Source: Luteibacter flocculans
Lineage (GTDB): Bacteria > Pseudomonadota > Gammaproteobacteria > Xanthomonadales > Rhodanobacteraceae
Direction of reading: 5' to 3'
Length of the DNA: 64,000 nucleotides
NCBI RefSeq assembly: GCF_023612255.1
Contig: NZ_CP063231.1
Span: forward strand, 1,036,001 to 1,100,000
Shown here: positions 34,514-43,685 of the stretch, one piece after another
How the letters are laid out: each line of letters opens with the position of its first letter
Position numbering within the stretch: the stretch's first letter is position 1
Translations under genes and position numbers: made by a program
The notes under the pieces: generated by a model
Told to the model about the DNA's origin: nothing
Database searches by the model: none
The model's input: only the letters and a program-made list of their open reading frames with translations

Positions 34514-35215
34514 TCAGGGCATCGGGATCCAGCGATCGTGCTTGCGGATCTCCAACGGCCGGAAGCGGCGCTTGTAATCCATCTTGGGATGCCCCGCGAT
34601 CCAGAAACCGAGATACAGGTACGGGATGCCGCGCCGTTTCGCCAGTTCGACTTGCTGGAGGATGCCGAAGGTGCCCAGGCTCCGGGCAGCTTCGTCAGGA
34701 TCGAAGAACGTATAGACGGCCGACGCCCCAACCAGCGTGACGTCGGTGACCGCCACGCCGACCAATCGGCTGCCCTGGCGAAATTCGAGGAAGACGGTGG
34801 GACTCCATGGCGCGGTGAGGAAGCGTTGGAAATCTTCCGCGTCTGCGGCATCCATGCCGCCGCCACTGTGCCGTTCCTGAAGATAGCGCTGGTATAGCGC
34901 GTGACGCTCATGCGTGAAGCCCGGCAAGGCCTCTTCGATCGTGAGGTCGGCGTTGCGCTTGAGGCAGCGGCGTTGGGTGCGGTCGGCGACGAAGTGTTCC
35001 ACGTCGATGCGGCAGGGCACGCATGCCTGGCACGCGCCGCACTGCGGCAAGTAGAGATGCCCGCCGGCACGGCGGAAGCCCTTGGTGAGTGCCGGACCGT
35101 ACAGCCGATCGAGGTGCGGTGCGCCTGGATCGACCACGAGATTCTGCGCGGTCCGCTCCGCGTAATAGCCGCAGGTATGCGGCAGGGTCTGGAACAGGCG
35201 GACGCGATCGGTCAT
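34514..35215 (-). CDS. bpt: Bacterial leucyl/arginyl-type aminoacyl-tRNA-protein transferase
   Basis: 233 residues, the length of Bpt/ATE-like transferases. The N-terminus has HTCGYYAERTAQNLVVDP, then the cysteine cluster LPQCGACQACVPCRIDV, SGGGMDAADAEDFQRFL, and the C-terminal YTFFDPDEAARSLGTFGILQ and YLYLGFWIAGHPKMDYK. It adds an amino acid from tRNA to the N-terminus of a protein to direct it to ClpS/ClpAP. It is convergent with the BtuF-like gene. Confidence 0.93.
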   Translation of the reverse strand: MTDRVRLFQTLPHTCGYYAERTAQNLVVDPGAPHLDRLYGPALTKGFRRAGGHLYLPQCGACQACVPCRIDVEHFVADRTQRRCLKRNADLTIEEALPGFTHERHALYQRYLQERHSGGGMDAADAEDFQRFLTAPWSPTVFLEFRQGSRLVGVAVTDVTLVGASAVYTFFDPDEAARSLGTFGILQQVELAKRRGIPYLYLGFWIAGHPKMDYKRRFRPLEIRKHDRWIPMP

Positions 35216-35261
35216 GCGTCGATGTTATAGCGCCCCGGCGAGCCCTGCGTCACCGCGGCTT

Positions 35262-36776
35262 TCACCGTCCCGTGGGGGGCTTGCGCGTCCGCTCGATCGT
35301 TTCGATCAGCACGCCCAGGCTGTGCGCCGATTCCAGGTGTTGGCGCGACCACGGGGTCGATCGCCCCCGCACGGTTTCCTGCCATGTCTCGAAACTCTGC
35401 CGGGGCGAGAGCCGGGCACCGGGGATGGTCTCGAGCTTCGCCAGTGCCGGATTTCCGCCCCAGCGTACGTGCCGTACCTGCTCCGTGCGTGTCCAGAGAA
35501 TGGCGTCGTGCCGGTCCGGCCCCAACGGCATGAAGATCACGCCTGCGGCGAGATCCGTGATCGCAGATTCGGCCAACTCGGGGTGGCGCGCGCCCAGATC
35601 GTCGGTGTGTTGCACGCTCGCCCGTTCGTCCTGCGCGAATGCCTGGCGAATGCGCAGCAAGGCGGTCGCGTCGGGCAGATGTCCGTGGCGCATGACCTTG
35701 TCACCGGCGAAGATCGCCACGCCGTCCGCATCCACGACTTCCAACAATGCCGGCGCCAGCGAGGTCAGCAAGGCAGGATCGATCCGCTCGTGCTCGTCGA
35801 AGGCCGTCATGAGTTTTTCGCGCACGGTCGCCAGCGAGCTTTCCATCTCGATGTCGGCCAGTTCCTCGATTTCCGCCACGCGCGCCGCGAAAGCGCTCGC
35901 GATGCCGTCGGCGGCGTTGCGCATGCGGTGGTCGGCGAACAGGGGGCTGTAGTGGTGACAGGAAATGAGGCCCCAAAGCCTGCCGTCCACGATGATCGAT
36001 GCCACGAGGCTCGCAGTGACACCCATGTTGCCCAGGTATTCCAGATGCACGGGCGACACGCTGCGCAGCGACACGTCGCTGAGATCGGTGGCCGCCCCCG
36101 TGAGCGGATCGTTGACCGGCCAAATCCGCGCAGGAACGTAGCGACAGTTGCTGATCTGGCGCACGCGGTTGCGCAGGTAGAGGGCGCGCGCCTGCACGGG
36201 AATATCGGTGGCCGGATAGTGCAGCCCCAGATAGGCCTCGAGATCGTCGCGGCGGGCTTCCGCAACCACCTCGCCGTGCCAGTCGCGGTCGAAGCGATAG
36301 ACCATCACCCGGTCGTAACCCAGCACATTGCGTACGCGGCGAGCGGTGCGCGCCGCCGCGCGCTCCACCGTGGCATCGCCTTGCAGCTGCTTTGCGTGAT
36401 CGGAGGTCACCCACGCGGGGTCTTCGTCGAAGAATGGGAGTCGCGGTTCGACCTCGATCAGCCAGCGGTCCGGGTAGGCATGCACAGCGGCATACCAGTC
36501 GGTGATGTCGGGCGCCTGCGGAAAGGTCACCGGCCACCAGGTGCTGTGTTCGGGGCGGTCGGTCTGAGCGAGGGCCGGCAGATCGAGCACCTCATGCAAC
36601 GCGGCACCACGTGCCGCTTCCGGACTCAGGCCAAGCACGGCGCCGATGTTCTCGCTGACCTGGAGGATCGCCGCCGTTACTGCATCGACCACGAGCAGCA
36701 CGCCGTGCGGTTGAATCGAGCCAGGAATGTGGATCGGCTCGCGATCGCAGGCGGTGAGGTCGGGGAGCTCAGACAT
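35262..36776 (-). CDS. Bacteriophytochrome photosensory module (PAS-GAF-PHY) lacking an output domain
   Basis: 504 residues. Cys10 in LTACDREPIHIPGSIQPHG is the biliverdin attachment site of bacteriophytochromes. The GAF domain has PATDIPVQARALYLRN (DIP motif), HLEYLGNMGVTASLV and GLISCHHYSPLFAD with the chromophore histidines. The PHY domain has the PRxSF tongue motif ARLSPRQSFETW. The protein stops after the signalling helix; no histidine kinase, diguanylate cyclase or PAS9 output follows, and the next gene is unrelated. Start ATG 36776 overlaps bphO by eight bases, so both are coupled. It should sense red/far-red light if biliverdin binds; how it signals is open. Confidence 0.9.
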   Translation of the reverse strand: MSELPDLTACDREPIHIPGSIQPHGVLLVVDAVTAAILQVSENIGAVLGLSPEAARGAALHEVLDLPALAQTDRPEHSTWWPVTFPQAPDITDWYAAVHAYPDRWLIEVEPRLPFFDEDPAWVTSDHAKQLQGDATVERAAARTARRVRNVLGYDRVMVYRFDRDWHGEVVAEARRDDLEAYLGLHYPATDIPVQARALYLRNRVRQISNCRYVPARIWPVNDPLTGAATDLSDVSLRSVSPVHLEYLGNMGVTASLVASIIVDGRLWGLISCHHYSPLFADHRMRNAADGIASAFAARVAEIEELADIEMESSLATVREKLMTAFDEHERIDPALLTSLAPALLEVVDADGVAIFAGDKVMRHGHLPDATALLRIRQAFAQDERASVQHTDDLGARHPELAESAITDLAAGVIFMPLGPDRHDAILWTRTEQVRHVRWGGNPALAKLETIPGARLSPRQSFETWQETVRGRSTPWSRQHLESAHSLGVLIETIERTRKPPTGR

Positions 36777-37389
36777 GCGCGGGAGAGTCCTGTAACGTCT
36801 GTTGAAAGCGCGCGAACATGTGCCGCGCGGCATCGATGGCGGCCGCGAGCGAAGCCGGACTGGTCAGCACATCGTCCAGTAGGGACTGGAATCGACGCCA
36901 TGGAGCGGCTGTGCCTTCCCCGATCGCATAAAAATGGTGCGGCAGGTGCGGGAGCCGCTCACGCAGCCCCTTCACGATGACGCGCCCGCCCAGGGCGGAA
37001 CCCTCGATCACGTACAACTCGCCCAGAGCGGCAGGCAGTGCGTCGTCAGCGGGCATCCGAAGGGAAGGCACGGCGGTTTGCCGCAACTCGGGCAAGTGGT
37101 CGCGCTGTATCCCCGTGGCCATGAGGTCGCGGCGCAAAGCAGCGGCACGCGAGGCGTAGGGCCACCCATGCAGGACGCGCAGCGTATCCAGCCACGCCGA
37201 CCGTTCCGCCTCCCAACGACTCAGGAGCGTCCACTGCGCGGCGAGCAGCCGTTCATAGCCGAGATCGTCCAGTTCGCCGGCAACGAGGCTGCGCATCATC
37301 GGCGAGGCTTCCGCCGCCTCGTGCGCGTCACGCGTCGCGGTCCGCAGGGCCAGGTGGGGCGGCGAAACGGCGGAGCGGGCGCCCGCCAC
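36769..37389 (-). CDS. bphO: Biliverdin-producing heme oxygenase
   Basis: 206 residues of the heme oxygenase fold. The proximal His is in RTATRDAHEAAEASPM; LGELYVIEGSALGGRVI is the distal-helix GxxxG-like region. It opens heme to biliverdin IXalpha, the chromophore for the adjacent phytochrome. The GTG start at 37389 directly follows the stop of the DUF2007 gene, and its own stop overlaps the phytochrome start, so supply of the pigment and the apoprotein is coordinated. Confidence 0.92.
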   Translation of the reverse strand: MAGARSAVSPPHLALRTATRDAHEAAEASPMMRSLVAGELDDLGYERLLAAQWTLLSRWEAERSAWLDTLRVLHGWPYASRAAALRRDLMATGIQRDHLPELRQTAVPSLRMPADDALPAALGELYVIEGSALGGRVIVKGLRERLPHLPHHFYAIGEGTAAPWRRFQSLLDDVLTSPASLAAAIDAARHMFARFQQTLQDSPAHV

Positions 37390-37782
37390 TCAGAGGACCT
37401 GGGTGGCCTTGAGCACCACGACCAGCATGACCCCCGCCACGATCGCCAGCACCATCAGTCGGACCCGTGCAGCCGTGCGCTGCGCACGGGGGCGGTTTTC
37501 CGGCTGGCGGTGCAACTGGAGTTCTTCCTGGAAGCGCACGACGGGCTCGATGCCGATCTCCTTCAGCACGGCGCGCGCCGTGGGAAAGTCGTCGGCGCCT
37601 TTCACCCAGACCTGCGGCCACGCATCCCGGTTGTCCTGGCGCTGCGAATAGCTGAAACGCTGGTAGGTGGGGCGATTCCAGCTTGAGCGGTTGGTGACCG
37701 TCGTCTCGATGCCGTGCTCAGTGAGCAGGGCGACGACCCGGTCGATGTTGTCTTGGCGTGGCGAGGTATAGATCTGGCGCAT
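37390..37782 (-). CDS. DUF2007-like protein with C-terminal membrane helix
   Basis: 130 residues. The N-terminal MRQIYTSPRQDNIDRVVALLTEHGIE with WPQVWVKGADDFPTARAVLKEIG fits a DUF2007 signal-transducing-type domain; the C-terminus has one helix (LMVLAIVAGVMLVVVLKA). Xanthomonas homologues are often named pathogenicity-like proteins. The role is unknown. It stands first in the bphO-phytochrome transcript, with the bphO GTG immediately after its TGA. Confidence 0.8.
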   Translation of the reverse strand: MRQIYTSPRQDNIDRVVALLTEHGIETTVTNRSSWNRPTYQRFSYSQRQDNRDAWPQVWVKGADDFPTARAVLKEIGIEPVVRFQEELQLHRQPENRPRAQRTAARVRLMVLAIVAGVMLVVVLKATQVL

Positions 37783-37816
37783 CGGCCGATTCTACGGGAA
37801 TTGCCGAGGCGCCGCC

Positions 37817-37832
37817 GGGCGCCCCGGCGCCC
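37817..37832 (-). terminator. GC hairpin after the NPP-type gene
   Basis: GGGCGCC / GGCGCCC around CC, directly downstream of the stop at 37834 on the minus strand. There is no T tract. Confidence 0.4.
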
Positions 37833-37833
37833 G

Positions 37834-39081
37834 TCACGGCGAGACCAGTGCGCCCTTCACATCGTCGAGGTGGCCGTCGTTCGGCAGCGGCTGCAGGCCA
37901 AGGAGATGGGCGAGCAGGGGGTACACGTCGACGTTGGGGAACGGAGCGATGCGGCTGCCCGGCCGAAACGCGGGGCCGCGGGCGACGAACAGCGCCCGCA
38001 TGCTCGGATCGAGATTGTCGTAGCCGTGCTCGCCGCGCGACATCGGCGTGGTGCGCTCGGCGAGCACCTTGTGGCTGGTGATCGACCAGCCCGTATCGGC
38101 GAGGCAGACGAAGTCCGGCACTCGGGGATTCTTGCCGTAGTCCAGGCGGGCCGGCAGGTCGCCCTTGCGGTAGCAGTGCATGTGCGCGTGCGGGCCCAGC
38201 AGCCGCGCCACGGCATGGGTGCTGTCTACGCCGGGCTTCGCATCGAAGGTGGCCACGACGCCGTAGGAGACCTCCGCGAGCGCGTCGAGGTCGGTTTCCT
38301 CGTCGGCGAAGACGATGTTGCCGCGGGGAACGTCCGCCATGCCGTGATCCGACAGGACGATGAGGTTGGTGGTCTCGTAAAGCCCGCGACGGCGCAATTG
38401 CGCGACCAGATAACCGAGCGCGTCGTCCACCTCGCGCAGGGCGGCGTCGAGTTCCGCCGAATCGGGGCCGTACTCGTGCCCGGCATGGTCTACCGCGTCG
38501 AAATACAGCGTGTCGAAGACGGGCTTGGGGCCCGGCTCGTCGATCCAGGACAGCAGCTTGTCGACGCGCTGGCGCGAGGTCAGTGCATCGTCGAATGCAA
38601 ACCAGTGGTCCGCCCACGCGCCGTGAATCTCAGCCTCGGAGCCAGGCCAGAACAGGGTCGCGGTGCGCAGCCCATGCCGTTGCGCCGTGATCCAGATCGG
38701 TTCGGCCTGTGCCCACCAGCGCCCGTCGCGGACCGCGTCACGGTTGGCCGTGGTGAACTTGCCCAGCGCCGTATCGCGCATGGTGTTGTTCACGATGCCG
38801 TTGCGATCGGGCACACGGCCGGTCACCAGCGTGTAGTGGTTGGGAAAGGTCAGGGAAGGGAACGATGGCAGCATGTACGGCGCGCTGGCGCCTTCGCGTT
38901 CGAGTGCGGCAAGGTTCGGAGTCAATCCGCGATCGATGTAGTCGGCGCGAAAGGCGTCGATGGACACGAGCAGGACGGGATTCGGGCGGGGCGCGGGCGC
39001 TACCGGTCGGGTGGCGCAGCCGGCGAGTACCGGCAACAGCAGCGTGAGGAAGATCACGCAGCGGGACAACGTGGCGTTCAT
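37834..39081 (-). CDS. Nucleotide pyrophosphatase/phosphodiesterase family lipoprotein
   Basis: 415 residues. The lipobox LLLPVLAGCAT shows anchoring as a lipoprotein. The alkaline-phosphatase superfamily metal sites are LLVSIDAFRADYID (Asp), SFPSLTFPNHYTLVTG (Thr nucleophile in the NPP context), FDAVDHAGHEYGP and LSDHGMADVP, with a later His in SRGEHGYDN. NPP-type enzymes cleave nucleotide or phospholipid phosphodiesters in the periplasm or outside; the substrate here is unknown. ATG 39081 is divergent from a small secreted-protein gene. Confidence 0.9.
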   Translation of the reverse strand: MNATLSRCVIFLTLLLPVLAGCATRPVAPAPRPNPVLLVSIDAFRADYIDRGLTPNLAALEREGASAPYMLPSFPSLTFPNHYTLVTGRVPDRNGIVNNTMRDTALGKFTTANRDAVRDGRWWAQAEPIWITAQRHGLRTATLFWPGSEAEIHGAWADHWFAFDDALTSRQRVDKLLSWIDEPGPKPVFDTLYFDAVDHAGHEYGPDSAELDAALREVDDALGYLVAQLRRRGLYETTNLIVLSDHGMADVPRGNIVFADEETDLDALAEVSYGVVATFDAKPGVDSTHAVARLLGPHAHMHCYRKGDLPARLDYGKNPRVPDFVCLADTGWSITSHKVLAERTTPMSRGEHGYDNLDPSMRALFVARGPAFRPGSRIAPFPNVDVYPLLAHLLGLQPLPNDGHLDDVKGALVSP

Positions 39082-39134
39082 GGGGAAGGACGTACGCTCT
39101 GGCACAGACAATCTCCCCATGATGGACGAGTCCC

Positions 39135-39554
39135 GTGACCAATTCATCACGCAAGTTCCTGCTTGCCTTTCTTGCTCTCGCCATGCCGGCGCTCGCGCTG
39201 GCGCAGAATCAGACTCAGCCGGTGAAGCCCGCCGCCCCGCCGCCGAAGCCTCGGCCCGTCGTGGTCGCCACGCCCAGCCCGAGCCAGCAGTGGCAGCGCC
39301 AGGTCGATCGCCAGCAGCTTCAGAGCCGCCAGGATCAGAACGCCCTGCGTGAGCGCCTCCGTCAGGACAACCTCGACATGCAGCGCACGAACACCAGCAA
39401 CCCGGCACTGCGCAACCAGTTGGACGCCGCGGACCGCAGCCAGCAGGACCTCTACCGTGCGCGCCAGAACGCCGCGGTACGGCGTTATCAGACCGAACAG
39501 CAGACCGACGACACGCGGACGCTGCCGGCACGGAGCACGTCGACGGGGCACTGA
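39135..39554 (+). CDS. Small secreted basic, Gln/Arg-rich protein
   Basis: 139 residues. A signal peptide ending ALALAQ is followed by a proline-rich stretch (PVKPAAPPPKPRPVVVATP) and a Gln/Arg-rich helical part (RQVDRQQLQSRQDQNALRER). No family is recognised. GTG 39135 has GGACGAG upstream, and no in-frame ATG provides the signal peptide. It is divergent from the NPP-type gene and followed by a hairpin and hutU. Confidence 0.7.
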   Translation: MTNSSRKFLLAFLALAMPALALAQNQTQPVKPAAPPPKPRPVVVATPSPSQQWQRQVDRQQLQSRQDQNALRERLRQDNLDMQRTNTSNPALRNQLDAADRSQQDLYRARQNAAVRRYQTEQQTDDTRTLPARSTSTGH

Positions 39555-39563
39555 GGCATTGCT

Positions 39564-39587
39564 GCGACGCGTCTGGCGAGGCGTCGC
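39564..39587. terminator. Hairpin between the small secreted-protein gene and hutU
   Basis: GCGACGC / GCGTCGC around a ten-base loop, ten bases after the stop. There is no T tract, so its role as a terminator is uncertain. Confidence 0.35.
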
Positions 39588-39632
39588 TGCCGGAGACCAT
39601 AATCGGCGATCCCCAGGATCGGAGTCTCCCCG

Positions 39633-41303
39633 ATGACCGCTGTCACGCGCATCGACACCACCCGCACCGTTCGCGCACCGCGCGGCGGCGAACTGACCTG
39701 CCGCAGCTGGCTGACCGAAGCGCCGTACCGCATGCTGCAGAACAACCTCGATCCCGAGGTGGCCGAGAATCCGGCCGAGCTGGTCGTCTACGGCGGCATC
39801 GGTCGCGCGGCGCGCAATTGGGAATGCTTCGACGCGATCCTGCGCAGCCTGCGTGAACTGCGCGACGACCAGACCCTGCTCGTGCAATCGGGCAAGCCGG
39901 TGGGCGTTTTTCCGTCGCACCCGGATGCGCCCCGCGTGCTCATTGCCAACTCCAATCTGGTGCCGGCGTGGGCCAACTGGGAACACTTCAACGAGCTCGA
40001 TCGCAAGGGCCTGATGATGTACGGCCAGATGACCGCGGGCTCGTGGATCTACATCGGCTCGCAAGGCATCGTGCAGGGCACGTACGAGACCTTCGTGGAA
40101 ATGGGGCGGCAGCATTACGGCGGGCAGCTCGCCGGGCGCTGGATTCTCACCGCAGGTCTCGGCGGCATGGGCGGCGCACAGCCGTTGGCCGCAAGCCTGG
40201 CCGGCGCGTCGTCGCTGACGATCGAATGCCAGCAGAGCCGCATCGACTTTCGCCTGAAGACCCGCTACGTGGACGAGCAGGCAACCGATCTGGACGACGC
40301 ACTGGCGCGCATGGAGCGGTATGCGAAGGAGGGGCGCGCGGTCTCCGTGGCGCTGCTCGGCAATGCCGCCGACGTGCTGCCGGAACTGGTCCGACGGGGT
40401 GTGCGGCCTGACGCCGTGACCGATCAGACCAGCGCGCACGATCCCGTGAATGGCTACCTTCCCTCGGGCTGGACCGTCGATGAGTGGTTCGAGCGCCGCA
40501 AGAGCGATCCGGTGGCGACGTCGCGTGCCGCCAAGGCGTCCATGCGCCGGCACGTGGAAGCCATGCTCGCGTTCCACGCAATGGGTGTGCCGACCTTCGA
40601 CTACGGCAACAACATTCGACAGATGGCGAAGGATGAAGGCCTGGCAGAGGCGTTCGCGTTCCCGGGCTTCGTGCCGGCGTTCGTCCGGCCGCTGTTCTGT
40701 CGCGGCGTCGGCCCGTTCCGCTGGGTGGCCTTGTCGGGCGATCCGGAGGACATCTACAAGACCGACGCCAAGGTCAAGGAACTGATTCCGGACGACCCAC
40801 ACTTGCACCGCTGGCTGGACATGGCGCGCGAGCGAATCAGTTTCCAGGGCCTGCCGGCGCGCATCTGCTGGGTGGGCCTCGGGCAGCGCCATCGCCTTGG
40901 GCTTGCCTTCAACGAGATGGTGCGCAATGGCGAGCTCAAGGCGCCGGTGGTGATCGGCCGCGATCACCTCGACTCCGGCTCCGTCGCCAGCCCGAACCGC
41001 GAAACGGAAGCCATGCGCGACGGCAGCGATGCCGTCAGCGACTGGCCGCTGCTCAACGCCATGCTCAACGTGGCCGGCGGCGCGACCTGGGTCAGCCTGC
41101 ACCACGGCGGCGGCGTCGGTATGGGTTACAGCCAGCACAGCGGCGTGGTGATCGTCTGCGATGGCAGCGAGGCGGCCGACCGGCGCCTCGCCCGCGTGCT
41201 CTGGAACGACCCCGGCACCGGCGTCATGCGTCACGCGGACGCCGGCTATCCGGAAGCGATTGCCTGCGCGAAGGAGCAGGGCCTCGATCTGCCCATGCTC
41301 TGA
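39633..41303 (+). CDS. hutU: Urocanate hydratase
   Basis: 556 residues, normal length. It opens with [21 protein letters not shown] and contains [16 protein letters not shown], the NAD-binding [15 protein letters not shown], and [23 protein letters not shown] near the active-site Cys region, plus [17 protein letters not shown]. It hydrates urocanate in histidine breakdown. No hutH, hutI or hutG gene lies nearby in the window, so it is either an orphan or those genes are elsewhere. CATAAT about 30 bases upstream may be its -10 box. Confidence 0.97.
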   Translation: MTAVTRIDTTRTVRAPRGGELTCRSWLTEAPYRMLQNNLDPEVAENPAELVVYGGIGRAARNWECFDAILRSLRELRDDQTLLVQSGKPVGVFPSHPDAPRVLIANSNLVPAWANWEHFNELDRKGLMMYGQMTAGSWIYIGSQGIVQGTYETFVEMGRQHYGGQLAGRWILTAGLGGMGGAQPLAASLAGASSLTIECQQSRIDFRLKTRYVDEQATDLDDALARMERYAKEGRAVSVALLGNAADVLPELVRRGVRPDAVTDQTSAHDPVNGYLPSGWTVDEWFERRKSDPVATSRAAKASMRRHVEAMLAFHAMGVPTFDYGNNIRQMAKDEGLAEAFAFPGFVPAFVRPLFCRGVGPFRWVALSGDPEDIYKTDAKVKELIPDDPHLHRWLDMARERISFQGLPARICWVGLGQRHRLGLAFNEMVRNGELKAPVVIGRDHLDSGSVASPNRETEAMRDGSDAVSDWPLLNAMLNVAGGATWVSLHHGGGVGMGYSQHSGVVIVCDGSEAADRRLARVLWNDPGTGVMRHADAGYPEAIACAKEQGLDLPML

Positions 41304-41376
41304 TAGGCTAAGACCCTGCGGCCATCCTGGTAGCGATGAGAACTCGCCGGAGGGAACTGGCTGGTGGGAGGCAGTT

Positions 41377-41461
41377 GGTGGGAGCCAGCCTGCTGGCGAT
41401 GGGAGCTTGCCTCACCGCTTCATCGCTTCGTTGGCTTTTCGCCACCAGGGTGGTTCCCACC
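41377..41461. repeat. 85-bp palindromic repeat element, copy at locus 3
   Basis: GGTGGGAGCC ... GGTTCCCACC, exactly 85 bases, in the same orientation as the array at 17104. One arm has a single mismatch. It lies between hutU and msrA, both of which end here. Confidence 0.85.
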
Positions 41462-41495
41462 AGCAAGCTCCTACTGGAGCGGCGATTCGCCTGGG

Positions 41496-41513
41496 GAACC
41501 GCTATAGCGGTTC
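41496..41513. terminator. 18-base perfect palindrome at the end of msrA
   Basis: GAACCGCTATAGCGGTTC, seven-base arms with a TATA loop, ends one base before the msrA stop codon at 41514. It can form a hairpin in transcripts from either side. There is no T run. Confidence 0.5.
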
Positions 41514-42188
41514 TCAGCGACCGTTGGCCCACTCGGGTGTGTAGCGCTCGGGATAGAGCCGCTGCAGGGCCAGCACCTTCGGCCGGTCATTGACCACGAT
41601 GTACATCGTGTCCGGATTGAGGCGCATGTAGTCCTGGTGATAGTTCTCGGCCGGATAGAACGTCTTGAGCGGCGTGACCTCCGTGACGATCTTCGCCGGG
41701 AACGCGTGCGCCGCCGTCAACTGCGCGACATACGCCTCCGCGACCTTCTTCTGTTCGGGGTTGGCGTAGAAGACCGCCGATCGGTACTGGGTGCCGACAT
41801 CCGGGCCCTGCCGGTTGAGCAGGGTGGGGTCCTGGGCTACAGAGAAGAACACCTGAAGCAGTTGCCCGTAAGTGACCTGCGTCGGGTCGTAGACGACGCG
41901 GACGGATTCCGCGTGGCCGGTGTCGCCGTCACTCACGTCGTCGTAGTTGGCATGGGCGGCGTCGCCGCCGGCATAACCGGCGCGCACGCTTTTCACCCCG
42001 CGAACGTGCTGGAACACGCCTTCCACGCCCCAGAAGCAGCCACCGGCGAAGACGGCGGTCGCATCGATGCGGGAGCCGGGGGCGACATCCACGATGGGAG
42101 CGGGCAGGCGGACTCCCGCGTCGCCCGCGGACGCGGCAGAGCACGCCGTGAGGGCGAGCAGGAGGGCAGGCAGGAAACGACGGCGCAT
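41514..42188 (-). CDS. msrA: Peptide methionine sulfoxide reductase MsrA (exported lipoprotein form)
   Basis: 224 residues. The N-terminus has a signal peptide with lipobox LLALTACS, so this copy acts outside the cytoplasm. The catalytic Cys is in TAVFAGGCFWGVEGVFQ, with YAGGDAAHANYDDVSDGDTGHAE, QYRSAVFYAN and YHQDYM as family landmarks. It repairs Met-S-sulfoxides in envelope proteins. ATG 42188 is chosen over the frame start at 42230, which has no signal peptide in phase. Confidence 0.95.
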   Translation of the reverse strand: MRRRFLPALLLALTACSAASAGDAGVRLPAPIVDVAPGSRIDATAVFAGGCFWGVEGVFQHVRGVKSVRAGYAGGDAAHANYDDVSDGDTGHAESVRVVYDPTQVTYGQLLQVFFSVAQDPTLLNRQGPDVGTQYRSAVFYANPEQKKVAEAYVAQLTAAHAFPAKIVTEVTPLKTFYPAENYHQDYMRLNPDTMYIVVNDRPKVLALQRLYPERYTPEWANGR

Positions 42189-42449
42189 GGCAATCTCCGA
42201 CGGGGTTCGTATCCAATAAGACCGGACCACGAACCTTTATCTCACGCGCGGGTCTTCACAGTCCGACGAGTCCCTTCGTTCTTACCCTACAGAATTGGCG
42301 GGCGCCGCCGATACGCCGGGGGACGACCGTGGACGGGCGGCCCCGCGCGGATGGGACAACGTGGTTATGCGGTGGCACGTGCGCCGCTTCGATCTGCCGT
42401 TCATGCTCGCCTCCGCAGGCCGGCGGCAGCAATGGCAGGGGAGGGAAGC

Positions 42450-43685
42450 GTGGCGTACGACCTGGTAGAGAGACGCGTGTTCGTGACTGACCTCGAGGTC
42501 GGCATGTACGTGAGCCGTCTCGATTGCGATTGGTCCGCCACGCCCTTTCCGCTCCAGGGCGTGCCGATCACGTCTCGGGACGACATCGACAAGCTGTCCA
42601 AGTTCTGCAAGTACGTCTTCGTGGACCTGCACCGCCGGGTGGCTCCGGCGCAGACCCTGCCCAGGGTTGCCATGGCGGCCCGGACGGCAGCGCGACCAGC
42701 AATCAATCCGCGGCTCGTGGCGCGACACAGCTATACCGACACGGCCTCCTTCGAAGAGGAAGTGCCGCGCGCGCGCGAGGCGTTCAACACGATGGCGGCG
42801 TTTGCGGAGCGCCTGGTGGACGACATCCAGGCAGGCAAGCCGATCGAACCGGGCGCGGTCGAAGAGGCCGTGCGGCCGATGGTCGCCAGCGTGCTGCGCA
42901 GCGGCGATGCCTTCTTCTGGATCGAAAGCCTGCGTCGACGCGACAGCTACACCTATCAGCACGCAGTCGGCTGCAGCACTCTGGCGGCGGCGTTCGGGCG
43001 CCACATGGGCTTTGCGAGCGAAACGATCGAGAGCCTGGCGGCAGGCGGGCTGTTGCTGGACGTGGGCAAGGCGCAGATGCCGGAGGAAATGCTGAAGCGC
43101 CCCGGCCCGCTCAACGACGACGAGTGGGCGGTGGCGCGGCAGCATGTGAGCGAAGGCATCGCCATCCTCGATCATTCCGGCGTCGACGATCCGGAGATCC
43201 GCGACATGGTCACGACGCACCACGAGCGCTTCGACGGTAGCGGCTATCCCGCCGGGCTGGCGGGCACGGCCATTCCGCTGTCCGGCCGCATGGCGGCGAT
43301 CATCGACAGCTACCACGCCATGTCGTCGATGCGACCCTATCGACCGGCGATGTCGCAGCACTTGGCACTGCGCCAGCTCTACGCCGGGCGCGATCGCGAA
43401 TTCCAGGGCGAACTGGTCGAACAGTTCCAGGCCTGCCTTGGCGTCTACCCCACCGGAACGATGGTGGAGCTGAACACGGGTGAAGTCGCCGTCGTGATGG
43501 TGCAGAATCAGGCGCGCCGCCTGCAGCCGCGGGTGGCGATTCTCACCCGGGCGGACAAGGGGCCGCGCGAGGACTTCCTCATCGTCGACCTGATGAACCA
43601 GGCGGACGTGGTCCGCCGCGAAATCCTGCGAACCTTGCCTGCAGGTAGCCACGGTATCGACCCAAGGGAGTTTTTTCTTCAATGA
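42450..43685 (+). CDS. HD-GYP domain protein with DUF3391 N-terminus
   Basis: 411 residues. DUF3391 (about 1-130) begins RRVFVTDLEVGMYVSRLDCDW. The HD-GYP domain has the first His in YTYQHAVGCSTL, a second in ARQHVSEGIAIL, the HH pair in MVTTHHERFDGSGYPAGLAG and the last Asp in AAIIDSYHAMSS. The usual HD of LLHDxGK reads LLLDVGK here, so the His of the doublet is replaced by Leu. A cyclic di-GMP phosphodiesterase is expected but may be impaired. GTG 42450 follows GGAGGGA. It overlaps the EAL gene as ATGA. Confidence 0.88.
   Translation: MAYDLVERRVFVTDLEVGMYVSRLDCDWSATPFPLQGVPITSRDDIDKLSKFCKYVFVDLHRRVAPAQTLPRVAMAARTAARPAINPRLVARHSYTDTASFEEEVPRAREAFNTMAAFAERLVDDIQAGKPIEPGAVEEAVRPMVASVLRSGDAFFWIESLRRRDSYTYQHAVGCSTLAAAFGRHMGFASETIESLAAGGLLLDVGKAQMPEEMLKRPGPLNDDEWAVARQHVSEGIAILDHSGVDDPEIRDMVTTHHERFDGSGYPAGLAGTAIPLSGRMAAIIDSYHAMSSMRPYRPAMSQHLALRQLYAGRDREFQGELVEQFQACLGVYPTGTMVELNTGEVAVVMVQNQARRLQPRVAILTRADKGPREDFLIVDLMNQADVVRREILRTLPAGSHGIDPREFFLQ

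Noticed and set aside
35214-36980. 588-codon plus-strand frame opposite the phytochrome
   Set aside because: Antisense shadow; the minus strand carries all phytochrome motifs.
39147-41234. 695-codon minus-strand frame opposite hutU
   Set aside because: Shadow; hutU on the plus strand is complete and unmistakable.
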